Part shown: positions 27,681 through 36,360 of the stretch, in pieces | How the letters are laid out: each line of letters begins with the position of its first letter | Position numbering within the stretch: position 1 is the first letter of the stretch | Assembly: GCF_010211755.1 (NCBI RefSeq) | Contig: NZ_PDWR01000003.1 | Coordinates: forward strand, 117,522 to 181,521 | Source: Pseudoxanthomonas sangjuensis | Lineage (GTDB): Bacteria; Pseudomonadota; Gammaproteobacteria; Xanthomonadales; Xanthomonadaceae | Direction: 5' to 3' | DNA length: 64,000 nt | Made by a program: the position numbers and the translations under genes | Notes under the pieces: generated by a model | Told to the model about the DNA's origin: nothing | Seen by the model: the letters and a program-made list of their open reading frames with translations, nothing else | The model's database searches: none

Positions 27681-28777
27681 GCGCGACGTTGCGCTGGCGC
27701 GCTCCCGACGGGCTCGACGCCGGCGACATCGATGCCTGGACCGGATTGGCGGCACGTGCCGGCCCGCACCCCAATCCGTTCGCGATGCCGCAATTCGTGC
27801 TACCGGCCGCACGCTGGCTGACGCCGTCGAAGCCGCCGCGGATCGCCTGGATCGAACGCGGCGGCCCGCATTCGCCAACCCTGATTGCGGTGGGCGCCTT
27901 CGCCTTCGCACGCCCCGACCTGTTCGTGCCGTTGCCGCACCTGTGCGACTACCGCACGCCGCACACCTTCCGCGGCGGGCTGCTCGTCGCCGCGGGCGAA
28001 GAAGGCGCCGCCATCCGCGCGTTGCTGTCGTCGGCGCCGAATGGCCGGCGCTGGCGCGCGCTGGATGTGCGGAACCTGCCGCTCGACTGCGCCGAACTGG
28101 AATCCGCGCGGCACCTGGCCGGATCGGAGGGCGGCGACTGGTTCCCGCGCCGCGTCTTCGCGCGCCCCATCCTCGACGTGCCTGCCGGCGACACACCAGT
28201 GCTTCCCGAATCGAAGGACCGCCGCCGCCACCGGCGCCGGTTGCAGCAGCAGGGCGCGCTCGAGTTCCGCCTGCTGCGCGGCGCCGAAGTCGACGGGCCC
28301 GCGATCCGTGCGCACCTGGCGCTGGAACACGCCGGCTGGAAGGGCGGACGCGGCAGTTCGCTGCTGTCCGCGCCCGCACAGGCCGCGTTCTTCCGCGAGA
28401 TGATCGCGGGCTTCGCCGGCATCGGCGCGGCGGTGCTGATGGAAACGCGGCTCGACGGCCGCGTCATCGCCTCGTCGAGCAACCTGCTGCTCGGCGATAC
28501 CCTCAACGGCTTCAAGATCGGCTGGGATCCGGAATTCGCCGACTGCGGCCCGGGCATCCTCGACGAAGCCGCGCTGATCGCGGCGTTGCCTGCGCAGCTA
28601 CCCGGCGTGCGCCGCTTCGACAGCCAGGCGCAGCAGGATTCATACCTGGCGCGGTTGCTGCCGCAGCGGATGCGGATGGCGACCGGCACGCTGGCGCTGG
28701 ACCGCAACGCGGCGCGGGCGATGCGTGCCGCGCGCTGGCTGCGTCCGCTGGCCTGGCGCCTCGAACGCGACGGCTAG
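27677..28777 (+). CDS. FemAB/GNAT-superfamily acyltransferase 2
   Basis: A 366-residue protein with the same overall plan as the preceding one but little direct similarity. Recognisable parts are PHPNPFAMPQFVLPAARWL at the N-terminus, KDRRRHRRRLQQQGALEFRLL before the acetyltransferase half, and DGRVIASSSNLLLGDTLNGFKIGWDPEF, which matches the pattern of the CelD/BioF2-like acyltransferases. It overlaps the first protein by four bases, so the two are made together, perhaps as a heterodimer. It ends ten bases before the convergent GNAT gene. The acyl donor and acceptor are unknown. Confidence 0.72.
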   Translation: MSATLRWRAPDGLDAGDIDAWTGLAARAGPHPNPFAMPQFVLPAARWLTPSKPPRIAWIERGGPHSPTLIAVGAFAFARPDLFVPLPHLCDYRTPHTFRGGLLVAAGEEGAAIRALLSSAPNGRRWRALDVRNLPLDCAELESARHLAGSEGGDWFPRRVFARPILDVPAGDTPVLPESKDRRRHRRRLQQQGALEFRLLRGAEVDGPAIRAHLALEHAGWKGGRGSSLLSAPAQAAFFREMIAGFAGIGAAVLMETRLDGRVIASSSNLLLGDTLNGFKIGWDPEFADCGPGILDEAALIAALPAQLPGVRRFDSQAQQDSYLARLLPQRMRMATGTLALDRNAARAMRAARWLRPLAWRLERDG

Positions 28778-28787
28778 GGCGTGCCGC

Positions 28788-29414
28788 TCAGGCGATCTGC
28801 GCGCGGTGCCAGTCGCGCTCTTCCGGGTTCAGCCACAGCCAGCGTTGCGCCGTGCGCAGGCCGTTCGGCACCGGCAGGCAGGCGGGAGGGCGGCTGCGCA
28901 GCAGCAGCGGCCCGATCCGCAACGACTGCACCGTCGCCAGCCGCCTGAAGCCGAGCGCCGCATGCGCACGCAGCGAAAGGAAATTGCCGGCGCTGACGTC
29001 GGACAGGAAGAACCGCGGCCGCCGGTCCAGCCGGGTGGCCGCATCCATCATCGCCACCAGCATCCTGCGGCCGCGGCGATCCGGGGCGACGAAGGCGTCG
29101 CGCGCCCAGACCAGGCTGTGGTCCAGTTCGAACAGCCAGGCCAGCTCGTCCAGGTAGCGCGGTATCCCGTGCATGACCCAGAACCAGGCGACCAGGCCAC
29201 GCTCCTCTTCGACCGCGAAACAGCGGAAGCCCCGCCGGAACCGCCGCAGGATGCGCTCGCGGTCGCCGCGCCGGCCGTACGCGCGATAGGTCCCGACGAT
29301 GCGCTCCACGTCGTCGGCCAGCAGCTCCACGAAGCGTTGGTCCGCGGCCAGCGCGACCGATCCGTCGCTGCCCGCTTCGCGCCCCAGCAGGACGATGCGG
29401 TTCCATTCGATCAC
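28788..29414 (-). CDS. GNAT-family N-acetyltransferase
   Basis: A 208-residue acyltransferase-like protein. Its centre has CFAVEEERGLVAWFWVMHG and LVWARDAFVAPDRRGRRML, the latter being the RxxGxG/A-type acyl-CoA pyrophosphate loop of the GNAT fold, followed by FLSDVSAGNFLSLRAHAALGFRR (N-x-S/xx-x-G-F, the C-terminal motif B). It lies downstream of an acyltransferase-3 gene, separated by 46 bases that contain a GTAG palindrome. Probably modifies a sugar amine in the locus; the substrate cannot be read from sequence. Confidence 0.75.
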   Translation of the reverse strand: MIEWNRIVLLGREAGSDGSVALAADQRFVELLADDVERIVGTYRAYGRRGDRERILRRFRRGFRCFAVEEERGLVAWFWVMHGIPRYLDELAWLFELDHSLVWARDAFVAPDRRGRRMLVAMMDAATRLDRRPRFFLSDVSAGNFLSLRAHAALGFRRLATVQSLRIGPLLLRSRPPACLPVPNGLRTAQRWLWLNPEERDWHRAQIA

Positions 29415-29460
29415 GTGCTCCCCCCGTTCTCGCCGAAAATCGCGGCGCGCGCATCCGCGC

Positions 29461-30492
29461 CTACGCCAGTTCCATGCGCGTCCTGCGCCGCCGCCACTCC
29501 GCGCGTATCCAGTTCATCGCCGGCTTCTCGACCCGATAGCTGAGCAACGCGGCCAGGGCGAACGCCAGCGCCATCGCCAGCGGCACCGCCGCCCACGCCG
29601 GCACGCCGGCCCGTTCCAGCCGCCAGATCGCCGCGAAGCCCACCGACTGGTGGATCAGGTACAGCGAGTAGGAAATCGCGCCGAGGAAGGCGAACAGCGG
29701 CAGGTTCAGGAAACGCAGCCAGCCCAGGCTGAACAGCGCGAAGATCGCGCAGCAGACGCCGGCGACCAGCAGCAGGACCGGCGGCTGGCCGATGCCGATC
29801 GACAGCAGCGCCAGCCCGATCATCGCCGCGTCCAGGCGCCGTTCGGCGGCCCGCGTGCGCATCCGGTAGAACAGGATGCCGATCGCGAAGAACGGGATGT
29901 AGCGCAGGATCAGCAGCTCGCCCAGCGTGTACGAGAAGTGCCAGCCGGACTTCTGGCACCACCCCGCCAGCGCGGACAGCAGCAGCCAGCCGGCGATGAC
30001 CCAGCGGATGCGCCCGAGCAGGCCGAGCGCGAACCAGAACAGCATCTGCGCATAGAAGAACAGTTCGATCTGCAGGGTCCAGTAGGAACCGTCCAGCTCC
30101 TGCGCGCCGAGGAAGTCCTGCACCATGGTCGCGTTCAGCAGCAGGTCGCGCAGCGGTATCCGCTGCTGCGGCAGGCCGACCGCCCAGACCACCGCGGCGG
30201 TGATCGCCATCGCCGCCCAGTACCCGGGGAACAGCCGCGAGAAGCGCGAGACCACGAAATCCATCCCGGTGCGGGTCCGCTCCAGGGTCATGAAGATCAC
30301 GAAGCCGCTGATCAGGAAGAACAGGTGCACGCCGTACATGCCGACGCTGAAGTCCAGCGGCAGCCGGCCGGCATGGCCGACCACCTCCGCGTATCGCGTT
30401 GTGTAGTGGTAGAGCATCACCGCCACGGCGGCGATGCCGCGCAACGCGTCCAACTCCACCACCCGCGCAGATGACGAAATCCCCTGTTCCAC
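29461..30492 (-). CDS. Acyltransferase 3 family membrane protein
   Basis: A 343-residue integral membrane acyltransferase with about ten helices, of the kind that O-acetylates polysaccharides from acetyl-CoA in the cytoplasm. Signature parts: ELDALRGIAAVAVMLYHY (with the conserved H and R), GVHLFFLISGFVIFM and SRFSRLFPGYW. No in-frame ATG lies near the start, so GTG 30492 (VEQGISSS) is chosen; the GTG at 30462 is possible. It is divergent from the GT4 gene at 30593. The TAG stop sits inside a GTAG palindrome (29461-29464). Confidence 0.85.
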   Translation of the reverse strand: MEQGISSSARVVELDALRGIAAVAVMLYHYTTRYAEVVGHAGRLPLDFSVGMYGVHLFFLISGFVIFMTLERTRTGMDFVVSRFSRLFPGYWAAMAITAAVVWAVGLPQQRIPLRDLLLNATMVQDFLGAQELDGSYWTLQIELFFYAQMLFWFALGLLGRIRWVIAGWLLLSALAGWCQKSGWHFSYTLGELLILRYIPFFAIGILFYRMRTRAAERRLDAAMIGLALLSIGIGQPPVLLLVAGVCCAIFALFSLGWLRFLNLPLFAFLGAISYSLYLIHQSVGFAAIWRLERAGVPAWAAVPLAMALAFALAALLSYRVEKPAMNWIRAEWRRRRTRMELA

Positions 30493-30592
30493 TTCAGTCC
30501 ACGGCCACGGTTGCCTGCATGGCCGGTATAACGCCGGCCACCGCGTGGACAGGCCATTCCGCACGCGCCGACAACGGCATCCGGGCGACCCC

Positions 30593-31777
30593 ATGCGCCT
30601 GCTGATCGTCACCTCGCAATTCCCGATCGCCGGCGAGCCCAACCGCGGCCGCCCGGTCTACCAGACCGTGCGCGAACTGTCGCGGTTGGCGCAGGTGCGC
30701 GTGCTCAGCCCGGTCGCCAGCTACCCGCGCTGGGCGCAGCCGCGCAGCTACCTGTACCGCGCCCCGGACGACGCGCAGGTGGCCCCGGGCTGCGACACCC
30801 AGTACGTCCGCTATCCCGCGCTGCCGGCGCTGAGCCGTCCGTTCAACGGCCGCCTGTGCGCGCGCGCGCTCGAGGGCCCGTTGCGCGCGTTCGCGCCGGA
30901 CCTGGTGCTGTCGTACTGGCTGTATCCCGATGCCCACGGCGCGATGCTCGCCGCGCGCGACGCCGGCGTGCCGCTGGTGGTCGGCGCGCGCGGCTCCGAC
31001 CTGCGCGTGCGCGACGCGGTCAGCCGCCGCCTGACCAAGCCCGTGCTGCGCGCCGCGCAACGGCTGCTGGTGGTCAGCGACGACCTCGGGCGCGTCGCCG
31101 CGTACGACTACGGCGCCGATCCCGACCGCATCCGGGTCATCCCCAACGGCTGCGACGCCTCGATCTTCCATCCTTCCATCCGCAACCATGCGCGCCGGCT
31201 GCTCGGCCTGGACCCGGACGCGGAGATCGTGCTCTACGTGGGCCGGCTGGTCGCGGAAAAGGGCCTGCGCGAACTGCTCGCCGCCGCCGGCCGCCTGCAG
31301 GCGTCGCGGCCGCGCCTGCAACTGGCGCTGGTCGGCGAAGGGCCGCTGCGCGCGGAACTGGAAGCGCTGGCCGCGACGGCCGGCGTCCCGGTGCGCTTCG
31401 CCGGCGCGCAACCACCAACGGAGGTGGCGCGCTGGATGGTCGCCTCCGACGTGGTGACGTTGCCCAGCTATTCGGAAGGCCACCCGAACGTGCTGGTCGA
31501 AGCGCTGGCCTGCGGCCGGCCGGTGGTCGCCACGCCCGTCGGCGGCATCCCCGAAGTCGTCGACGCCGACAACGGCGTGCTGGTGCCGGCGCGCGACGCC
31601 GCTGCGCTGGCCGGCGGGCTGGCGCAGGCATTGCGCCGCGACTGGAACGAAACCGCGCTGGCGCGGCGCTTCTCGCGCGACTGGCGGCAGGGGGCGCAGG
31701 AAACGCTGGCGGCCTGCGAGGAAGCGCTGGCGGAGGCGCGCGGCCTGCGCGCGGTCTACATGGCCGGCTCGGCCTGA
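30593..31777 (+). CDS. Family 4 glycosyltransferase
   Basis: A 394-residue GT-B retaining glycosyltransferase. The N-terminus is LLIVTSQFPIAGEPNRGRPV; the C-terminal half has VIPNGCDASIFHP, VLYVGRLVAEKGLRELL, LVGEGPLRAEL and the donor-site stretch LPSYSEGHPNVLVEALACG with the E-x7-E pattern. It is the first gene of a plus-strand group with an asparagine synthase-like gene and a methyltransferase, with gaps of 25-27 bases. Close in type to WcaL/EpsF-like transferases. Sugar specificity unknown. Confidence 0.9.
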   Translation: MRLLIVTSQFPIAGEPNRGRPVYQTVRELSRLAQVRVLSPVASYPRWAQPRSYLYRAPDDAQVAPGCDTQYVRYPALPALSRPFNGRLCARALEGPLRAFAPDLVLSYWLYPDAHGAMLAARDAGVPLVVGARGSDLRVRDAVSRRLTKPVLRAAQRLLVVSDDLGRVAAYDYGADPDRIRVIPNGCDASIFHPSIRNHARRLLGLDPDAEIVLYVGRLVAEKGLRELLAAAGRLQASRPRLQLALVGEGPLRAELEALAATAGVPVRFAGAQPPTEVARWMVASDVVTLPSYSEGHPNVLVEALACGRPVVATPVGGIPEVVDADNGVLVPARDAAALAGGLAQALRRDWNETALARRFSRDWRQGAQETLAACEEALAEARGLRAVYMAGSA

Positions 31778-31802
31778 GCGGCAACGGGGGATACGAACGG
31801 AC

Positions 31803-33797
31803 ATGTGCGGAATCGCAGGCTTCAGCGGACCCGATGTCGACGCCGCGGCGGCGCGCCCGCTGCTGCAGCGGATGATCCGCACGCTGGCGCACCGCGGCCC
31901 CGACGGCTACGGCTTCCACGCCGAACCCGGCGTGGGCCTGGCCCACGCGCGGCTGTCGATCATCGACCTGTCGACCGGCGACCAGCCGATCCGCAACGAG
32001 CGCGGCAGCGCGTGGACCGTGTTCAACGGCGAGATCTTCAACTACGTGGAGCTGCGCCGCGAACTCGAGGCGCAGGGCCACCGCTTCTACACGCAGTCGG
32101 ACACCGAAGTGATCGTGCACCTGTACGACCGCTACGGCGACGATTTCGTGCAGCACCTCAACGGCCAGTTCGCGATCGCGATCTGGGACGGCGCGCGCCG
32201 CCGCCTGGTGCTGGCGCGCGACCGCGCCGGCATCCGCCCGCTGTACTACGCCAACGCGGGCGGGCGAACCTGGTTCGCCTCCGAGGTCAAGGCGCTGCTG
32301 GCGGGACTGCCGGAATGCGCGCGGCTGAATCCGCTCGCGCTGGCGCAGACCCTGACCTACTGGGCGCCGGTGGACCCGGACACGCTGTACGAAGGCGTGC
32401 GCAGCCTGCCGCCGGGCTGCCTGCTCGCGATCGAGCACGACGGCCGGCAGACGCTGAAGCGCTACTGGGACTGGGCCTTCCCCGACGCGGAAGAAACTTC
32501 GCCGTCGCGCCATCCGCTGACCGTCGGGCAGGCCACCGCCGAACTGCGCGAACTGCTGGTCGATGCGGTGCGCCTGCAGCTGCGCGCCGACGTGCCGGTC
32601 GGCGCCTACCTCAGCGGCGGCTTGGATTCGTCCGGCATCGTCGCGCTGATCCGCGGCTTCACCGACACCCCGGTGCGCACGTTCTCGGTGGCGTTCGAGG
32701 ACGGCGAATTCGACGAAAGCGAACACCAGCAGGCGATGGTCCGCCACCTCGGCACCGACCACACCACCCTGCGCTGCGGCCGCCGCGACATCGGCGAGGC
32801 GTTCCCGCGGCTGATCCGCCACACCGAAACGCCGGTGCTGCGCACCGCGCCGGTGCCGCTGATGCTGCTGTCGGGCTGCGTGCGCGAGCACGGCTACAAG
32901 GTGGTGCTGACCGGCGAAGGCGCCGACGAAGTGTTCGGCGGCTACGACCTGTTCAAGGAAGCCAAGGTGCGGCGCTTCTGGGCGCGGCAGCCGGATTCGC
33001 GGTTCCGCCCGCTGTTGTTGCAGAAGCTGTACGGCTACCTGCGCAACTCGCCGGTCGGCCACGCCGGTTTCGCCCAGCAGTTCTTCGGCCAGGGGATGGA
33101 ACACCTGCAGCGCCCGGTGTTCGCGCACGTGCCGCGCTGGACCACCTCGCAACGCGCGCTGTCGTTCCTGTCGCCGGAATTGCGCGCCGCGACCGCGGGC
33201 TGGGATCCGCTCGACGCGTACGAGCGGACCCTGCCATCGGGAATCGCCAGCTGGAGCCCGCTGGCGCGCGACCAGTACGTCGAGGCCAAGTCGCTGCTGG
33301 CCGGCTACCTGCTGTCGTCGCAGGGCGACCGCGTGGCGATGGCCAATTCGATCGAAGGCCGCTTCCCCTACCTCGACCACCGCGTCATCGAATTCGCCAA
33401 CCGCCTGCCGCCCAGCTTCAAGCTGCGCGGCATGACCGAGAAATACCTGCTGCGCCGCGCCCTGGCCGACCTGCTGCCGCAGGACATCGTCAATCGCACC
33501 AAGCAGCCGTACCGCGCGCCGGACAGCCAGAGCTTCTTCTTCGACGGCCGGCCGCTCGACTACGTCGCCGACGCGCTCGATCCGCAGCGCATCCGCGATG
33601 CCGGCTACTTCGATGCCGCCGCGGTGGGCCGCCTGTTCGAGAAATGCCGGCAGGGCCGTGCCGCCGGCTTCGCCGACAACCAGGCCTTCGTCGGCATCCT
33701 CTCGACGATGCTGCTGCACCGGCAGGTCGCCGGAACGCATCCGGCACCGCGGGAGGCGGCGGTCGACGATGCCACCGCGGTGATCGCCGCCTCCTGA
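31803..33797 (+). CDS. asnB: Asparagine synthase (glutamine-hydrolysing) family protein
   Basis: A 664-residue amidotransferase with an N-terminal glutaminase domain (nucleophile Cys2 in MCGIAGF; FNGEIFNY; LARDRAGIRPLYY) and a C-terminal synthetase domain (PP-loop SGGLDSSG at residues 271-278; LTGEGADEVFGGYD; SIEGRFPYLDH). In bulk metabolism it makes asparagine from aspartate, but copies like this in surface polysaccharide loci are thought to amidate uronic acids or other acids in the glycan. Here a uronic acid pathway exists nearby, which supports the second view. The family is certain, the substrate not. Confidence 0.88.
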   Translation: MCGIAGFSGPDVDAAAARPLLQRMIRTLAHRGPDGYGFHAEPGVGLAHARLSIIDLSTGDQPIRNERGSAWTVFNGEIFNYVELRRELEAQGHRFYTQSDTEVIVHLYDRYGDDFVQHLNGQFAIAIWDGARRRLVLARDRAGIRPLYYANAGGRTWFASEVKALLAGLPECARLNPLALAQTLTYWAPVDPDTLYEGVRSLPPGCLLAIEHDGRQTLKRYWDWAFPDAEETSPSRHPLTVGQATAELRELLVDAVRLQLRADVPVGAYLSGGLDSSGIVALIRGFTDTPVRTFSVAFEDGEFDESEHQQAMVRHLGTDHTTLRCGRRDIGEAFPRLIRHTETPVLRTAPVPLMLLSGCVREHGYKVVLTGEGADEVFGGYDLFKEAKVRRFWARQPDSRFRPLLLQKLYGYLRNSPVGHAGFAQQFFGQGMEHLQRPVFAHVPRWTTSQRALSFLSPELRAATAGWDPLDAYERTLPSGIASWSPLARDQYVEAKSLLAGYLLSSQGDRVAMANSIEGRFPYLDHRVIEFANRLPPSFKLRGMTEKYLLRRALADLLPQDIVNRTKQPYRAPDSQSFFFDGRPLDYVADALDPQRIRDAGYFDAAAVGRLFEKCRQGRAAGFADNQAFVGILSTMLLHRQVAGTHPAPREAAVDDATAVIAAS

Positions 33798-33824
33798 CCA
33801 CCAATCCGGGCGAACGGAATCGTC

Positions 33825-34766
33825 ATGCACTGGCGCATCAAGGGAACGGTCCAGAAAGTGCTCGGTTACGTGCCGGGCGGCGACGCGCTGCACTTCCACC
33901 TGCAGCGCCGTTTCGGCGGACTGCAGCGCTTCGAGCGCGAGCTGGCCATGAAGATCGACGACTGGGCGATCATGGCCCGCCACCTGCGCAACGCCGGCGT
34001 CGGCTTCGCCGGCATGCGCGGCTTCGAGATCGGCACCGGCTGGTACCCGACCTTCCCCTTCGCCTGCTACCTGGCCGGCGCGGCGCGGATCGACACCTGC
34101 GACCTCAACCCGCACCTGCGCGCCGACCTGACCCGCGACTGCGTCGAGGCGCTGGAGCGGTTCCTGCCGACGATCATCGACGCCGGCGGCGCGGACGCGG
34201 ACGGCGCGTGGCAGCGCTACTACCGCCTGCGCGAGCTCATCCTCGCCGGCGCCGGCCTCGAAACCGCGAGCGACGGCGCGATCCGCTACCGCGCGCCGGC
34301 CGATGCGACGCGCACGACGCTGGCCGACGGCGAGATCGGCGTGGTGTTCTCCAACAGCGTGCTCGAGCACGTGCCGGCGGACGTGGTCGAGGCGATGTAC
34401 CGCGAAGCGCGGCGCATCCTCGCGCCGGGCGGGGTCATGTTCCATTCGGTCAACTGCGGCGACCACTACGCCTACGTCGACCGCAACATCCACCAGCTGC
34501 ACTACCTGCGCTATTCCGACCGGCAATGGCGGCGCTGGAACAACGCCTTCCTCTATCAGAACCGGCTGCGCGCGCACTACTTCGTCGACGCGGCGGCGCG
34601 GCAGGGTTTCCGCATCGAGCTGAACACCGCCGCCGCGCGACCCGAGCGGCTGCAGCAGCTGGCGGAAACACCGGTGCATCCGCAGTTCGCCGGCATCCCG
34701 CCGGAGAAACTGTGCATCACCAGCGTGGATTTCATCGCGCGCAAGCCACTGCCGGCGGCGGGCTAA
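33825..34766 (+). CDS. Class I SAM-dependent methyltransferase
   Basis: A 313-residue methyltransferase with motif I FEIGTGWYPTFPF (in place of the usual ExGxGxG), acidic loop DTCDLNP, and motif IV FSNSVLEHVPADV followed by ARRILAPGG. The protein begins with MHWRIKGTVQKVLGYVP, a pattern seen in sugar O-methyltransferases from EPS loci. Its stop overlaps the convergent stop of the sugar dehydrogenase gene by four bases, so the two transcripts must overlap. Likely target: a hydroxyl of the EPS repeat unit or its lipid carrier. Confidence 0.82.
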   Translation: MHWRIKGTVQKVLGYVPGGDALHFHLQRRFGGLQRFERELAMKIDDWAIMARHLRNAGVGFAGMRGFEIGTGWYPTFPFACYLAGAARIDTCDLNPHLRADLTRDCVEALERFLPTIIDAGGADADGAWQRYYRLRELILAGAGLETASDGAIRYRAPADATRTTLADGEIGVVFSNSVLEHVPADVVEAMYREARRILAPGGVMFHSVNCGDHYAYVDRNIHQLHYLRYSDRQWRRWNNAFLYQNRLRAHYFVDAAARQGFRIELNTAAARPERLQQLAETPVHPQFAGIPPEKLCITSVDFIARKPLPAAG

Positions 34767-35938
34767 GGTGCCGGGGCGATCCGCAGCAGCCTGCCGTCGT
34801 CCTCGTCGGTCAGCACGTACAGCGCGCCATCCGGCCCTTGCCGCACGTCGCGGATGCGCTGGCCGAGTTCGGTCAGCAGGCGCTCCTCGTGCACGACCCT
34901 GTCGCCGTCCAGTTCCAGCCGGATCAGCTGTTTCGCCGCCAGTGCGCCGAGGAACAGGTTGCCCTTCCACTGCGGCAGCAGGTCGCCGGTATAGAACGCC
35001 ATGCCGCTGACCGCCGGCGACTTCTCCCAGACGTAGTGCGGGTCCTGCATGCCCGGCACGCTGCGCCCGCGCGAACCGGGCATCGGCTTGCCGTCGTAGT
35101 TGATGCCGTGCGTGGCGAGCGGCCAGCCGTAATTGGCGCCGGCGTCTTCGATGTTGATCTCGTCGCCGCCCATCGGGCCGTGTTCGCTGGTCCACAGCCG
35201 GCGCGTCCGCGGGTGCAGCGCCGCGCCCTGCATGTTGCGATGGCCATACGACCAGATTTCCGGCCGCGCGCCGGCGCGCCCCGCGAACGGGTTGTCGTCG
35301 GGGATGCGCCCGTCCGGCCAGATCCGCACCAGCTTGCCCTGCAGCTTGTCCAGCTCCTGCGCGGCGGCCGCGGCGACGCGGTTGTCGCCCTGGGTGACGA
35401 ACAGGTGGCCGGCGTCGTCGAACACCAGCCGCGACCCCACATGGGTCCCGGCCGACAGCTTCGGTTCCTGCCGGTAGACCACCTCGACATCCTGCAGCAC
35501 GCCGCCCTGCAGGCGCCCGCGCGCGACCGCGGTGCCGGCCACGTTGCCGCGCAGGTTCGGCTCGGCGAAGGACAGGTAGACCAGCCGGTCGCGGACGAAA
35601 TCCGGCGACAGGGCGACGTCGAGCAGGCCCGCCTGCCCTTCGACGAACAGCTTCGGCAAGCCCGCGATCGGTTCCGAAACCCGCCCGTCGGCGCCGATCC
35701 GGCGCAGGCGGCCGGGGCGCTCCGTCACCAGCATGCCGCCCTCGGGCAGGAACGCCAGCGACCACGGGTGGTCGAGCCCCGCGACCAGTTCGGTGACGGC
35801 GTAATCGCCCTTCTCCGAAGCGTGGACACTCGGCACGGCATCGCGCACCGCATGCGGCGGCGTGGCCGGGGGCGGCGCGTCGCCGGAGCGGCAGGCGGCC
35901 AATAACGGCAGCAGCAGTACGAACAGCGTGCATCGCAT
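34763..35938 (-). CDS. PQQ-dependent sugar dehydrogenase-like lipoprotein (glucose/sorbosone dehydrogenase family)
   Basis: A 391-residue six-bladed beta-propeller protein of the soluble aldose dehydrogenase family (GSDH/YliI). It starts with a lipoprotein signal, MRCTLFVLLLPLLAAC, with the acylated Cys at about 16. Family landmarks: DHPWSLAFLPEGGMLVTERPGRL, GQAGLLDVALSPDF, HVGSRLVFDDAGHLFVTQGD, YGHRNMQGAALHP, and WTSEHGPMGGDEIN with the residues for PQQ and calcium. It would oxidise aldose sugars in the periplasm. ATG 35938 follows GAAAGGAA. Divergent from the ACP module and apparently unrelated in mechanism, though sugar supply or polymer degradation products are possible substrates. Confidence 0.88.
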   Translation of the reverse strand: MRCTLFVLLLPLLAACRSGDAPPPATPPHAVRDAVPSVHASEKGDYAVTELVAGLDHPWSLAFLPEGGMLVTERPGRLRRIGADGRVSEPIAGLPKLFVEGQAGLLDVALSPDFVRDRLVYLSFAEPNLRGNVAGTAVARGRLQGGVLQDVEVVYRQEPKLSAGTHVGSRLVFDDAGHLFVTQGDNRVAAAAAQELDKLQGKLVRIWPDGRIPDDNPFAGRAGARPEIWSYGHRNMQGAALHPRTRRLWTSEHGPMGGDEINIEDAGANYGWPLATHGINYDGKPMPGSRGRSVPGMQDPHYVWEKSPAVSGMAFYTGDLLPQWKGNLFLGALAAKQLIRLELDGDRVVHEERLLTELGQRIRDVRQGPDGALYVLTDEDDGRLLRIAPAP

Positions 35939-36073
35939 GGCGAATCTTTCCTTCCGGATGGGGGGGTCCCGGCGGCGACGTCGCGCCGCCCGCCCGACCC
36001 CATCCACCCACCTACAAACGGAAGAGCGGATGCTGGCCGGACGCGCCCCCGGTTTCCGTATCCACAGAGTGCA

Positions 36074-36086
36074 CGACACAGTGTCG
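36074..36086. repeat. Small palindrome upstream of ACP gene
   Basis: CGACAC-A-GTGTCG, a perfect 13-base palindrome 14 bases before the ACP start codon, in the 161-base gap between divergent genes. It could be an operator half-site pair; nothing else in the window carries it that I noticed. Confidence 0.35.
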
Positions 36087-36099
36087 GGGGATCCCTTAA

Positions 36100-36348
36100 A
36101 TGCAGCAAAGGCAACAGATCAAACGGTTCATCCTGGAGAACTTCCTGTTCTCGGACGACCCTTCCGCCATCGGCGACCAGGATTCGCTGATTCGCGGCGG
36201 CATCATCGACTCGACCGGCATCCACGAACTGATCTTCTTCCTCGAGGACCAGTTCAAGTTGCAGATCGTGCCGGAAGAGATGACCCCGGCGAATTTCGAC
36301 TCCATCCAGACCGTCGACGAATTCGTCAGCCGCAAGCTCGCGGGCTGA
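36100..36348 (+). CDS. Acyl carrier protein
   Basis: An 82-residue carrier protein of the four-helix type. The phosphopantetheine site is in GGIIDSTGIHELI, where Ser38 stands in place of the serine of the usual DSL motif (here DST). Helix I is acidic-poor and the C-terminus SIQTVDEFVSRKLAG is typical of carrier proteins. It is followed 12 bases later by the ligase, so the pair resembles ACP plus acyl-AMP ligase sets known from XrtA-type EPS loci, in which the ligase is thought to load the carrier. The carrier would hold an acyl or aminoacyl group for transfer to the glycan. Confidence 0.9.
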   Translation: MQQRQQIKRFILENFLFSDDPSAIGDQDSLIRGGIIDSTGIHELIFFLEDQFKLQIVPEEMTPANFDSIQTVDEFVSRKLAG

Positions 36349-36360
36349 TCGCTGCGCGCC

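Noticed and set aside
31137..36011. Very long open frame (1624 codons) on the minus strand
   Set aside because: It lies opposite well-supported genes (GT4, asnB, methyltransferase) and its translation is low-complexity Arg/Ala/Val/Gly; long antisense frames are common at about 70% GC.
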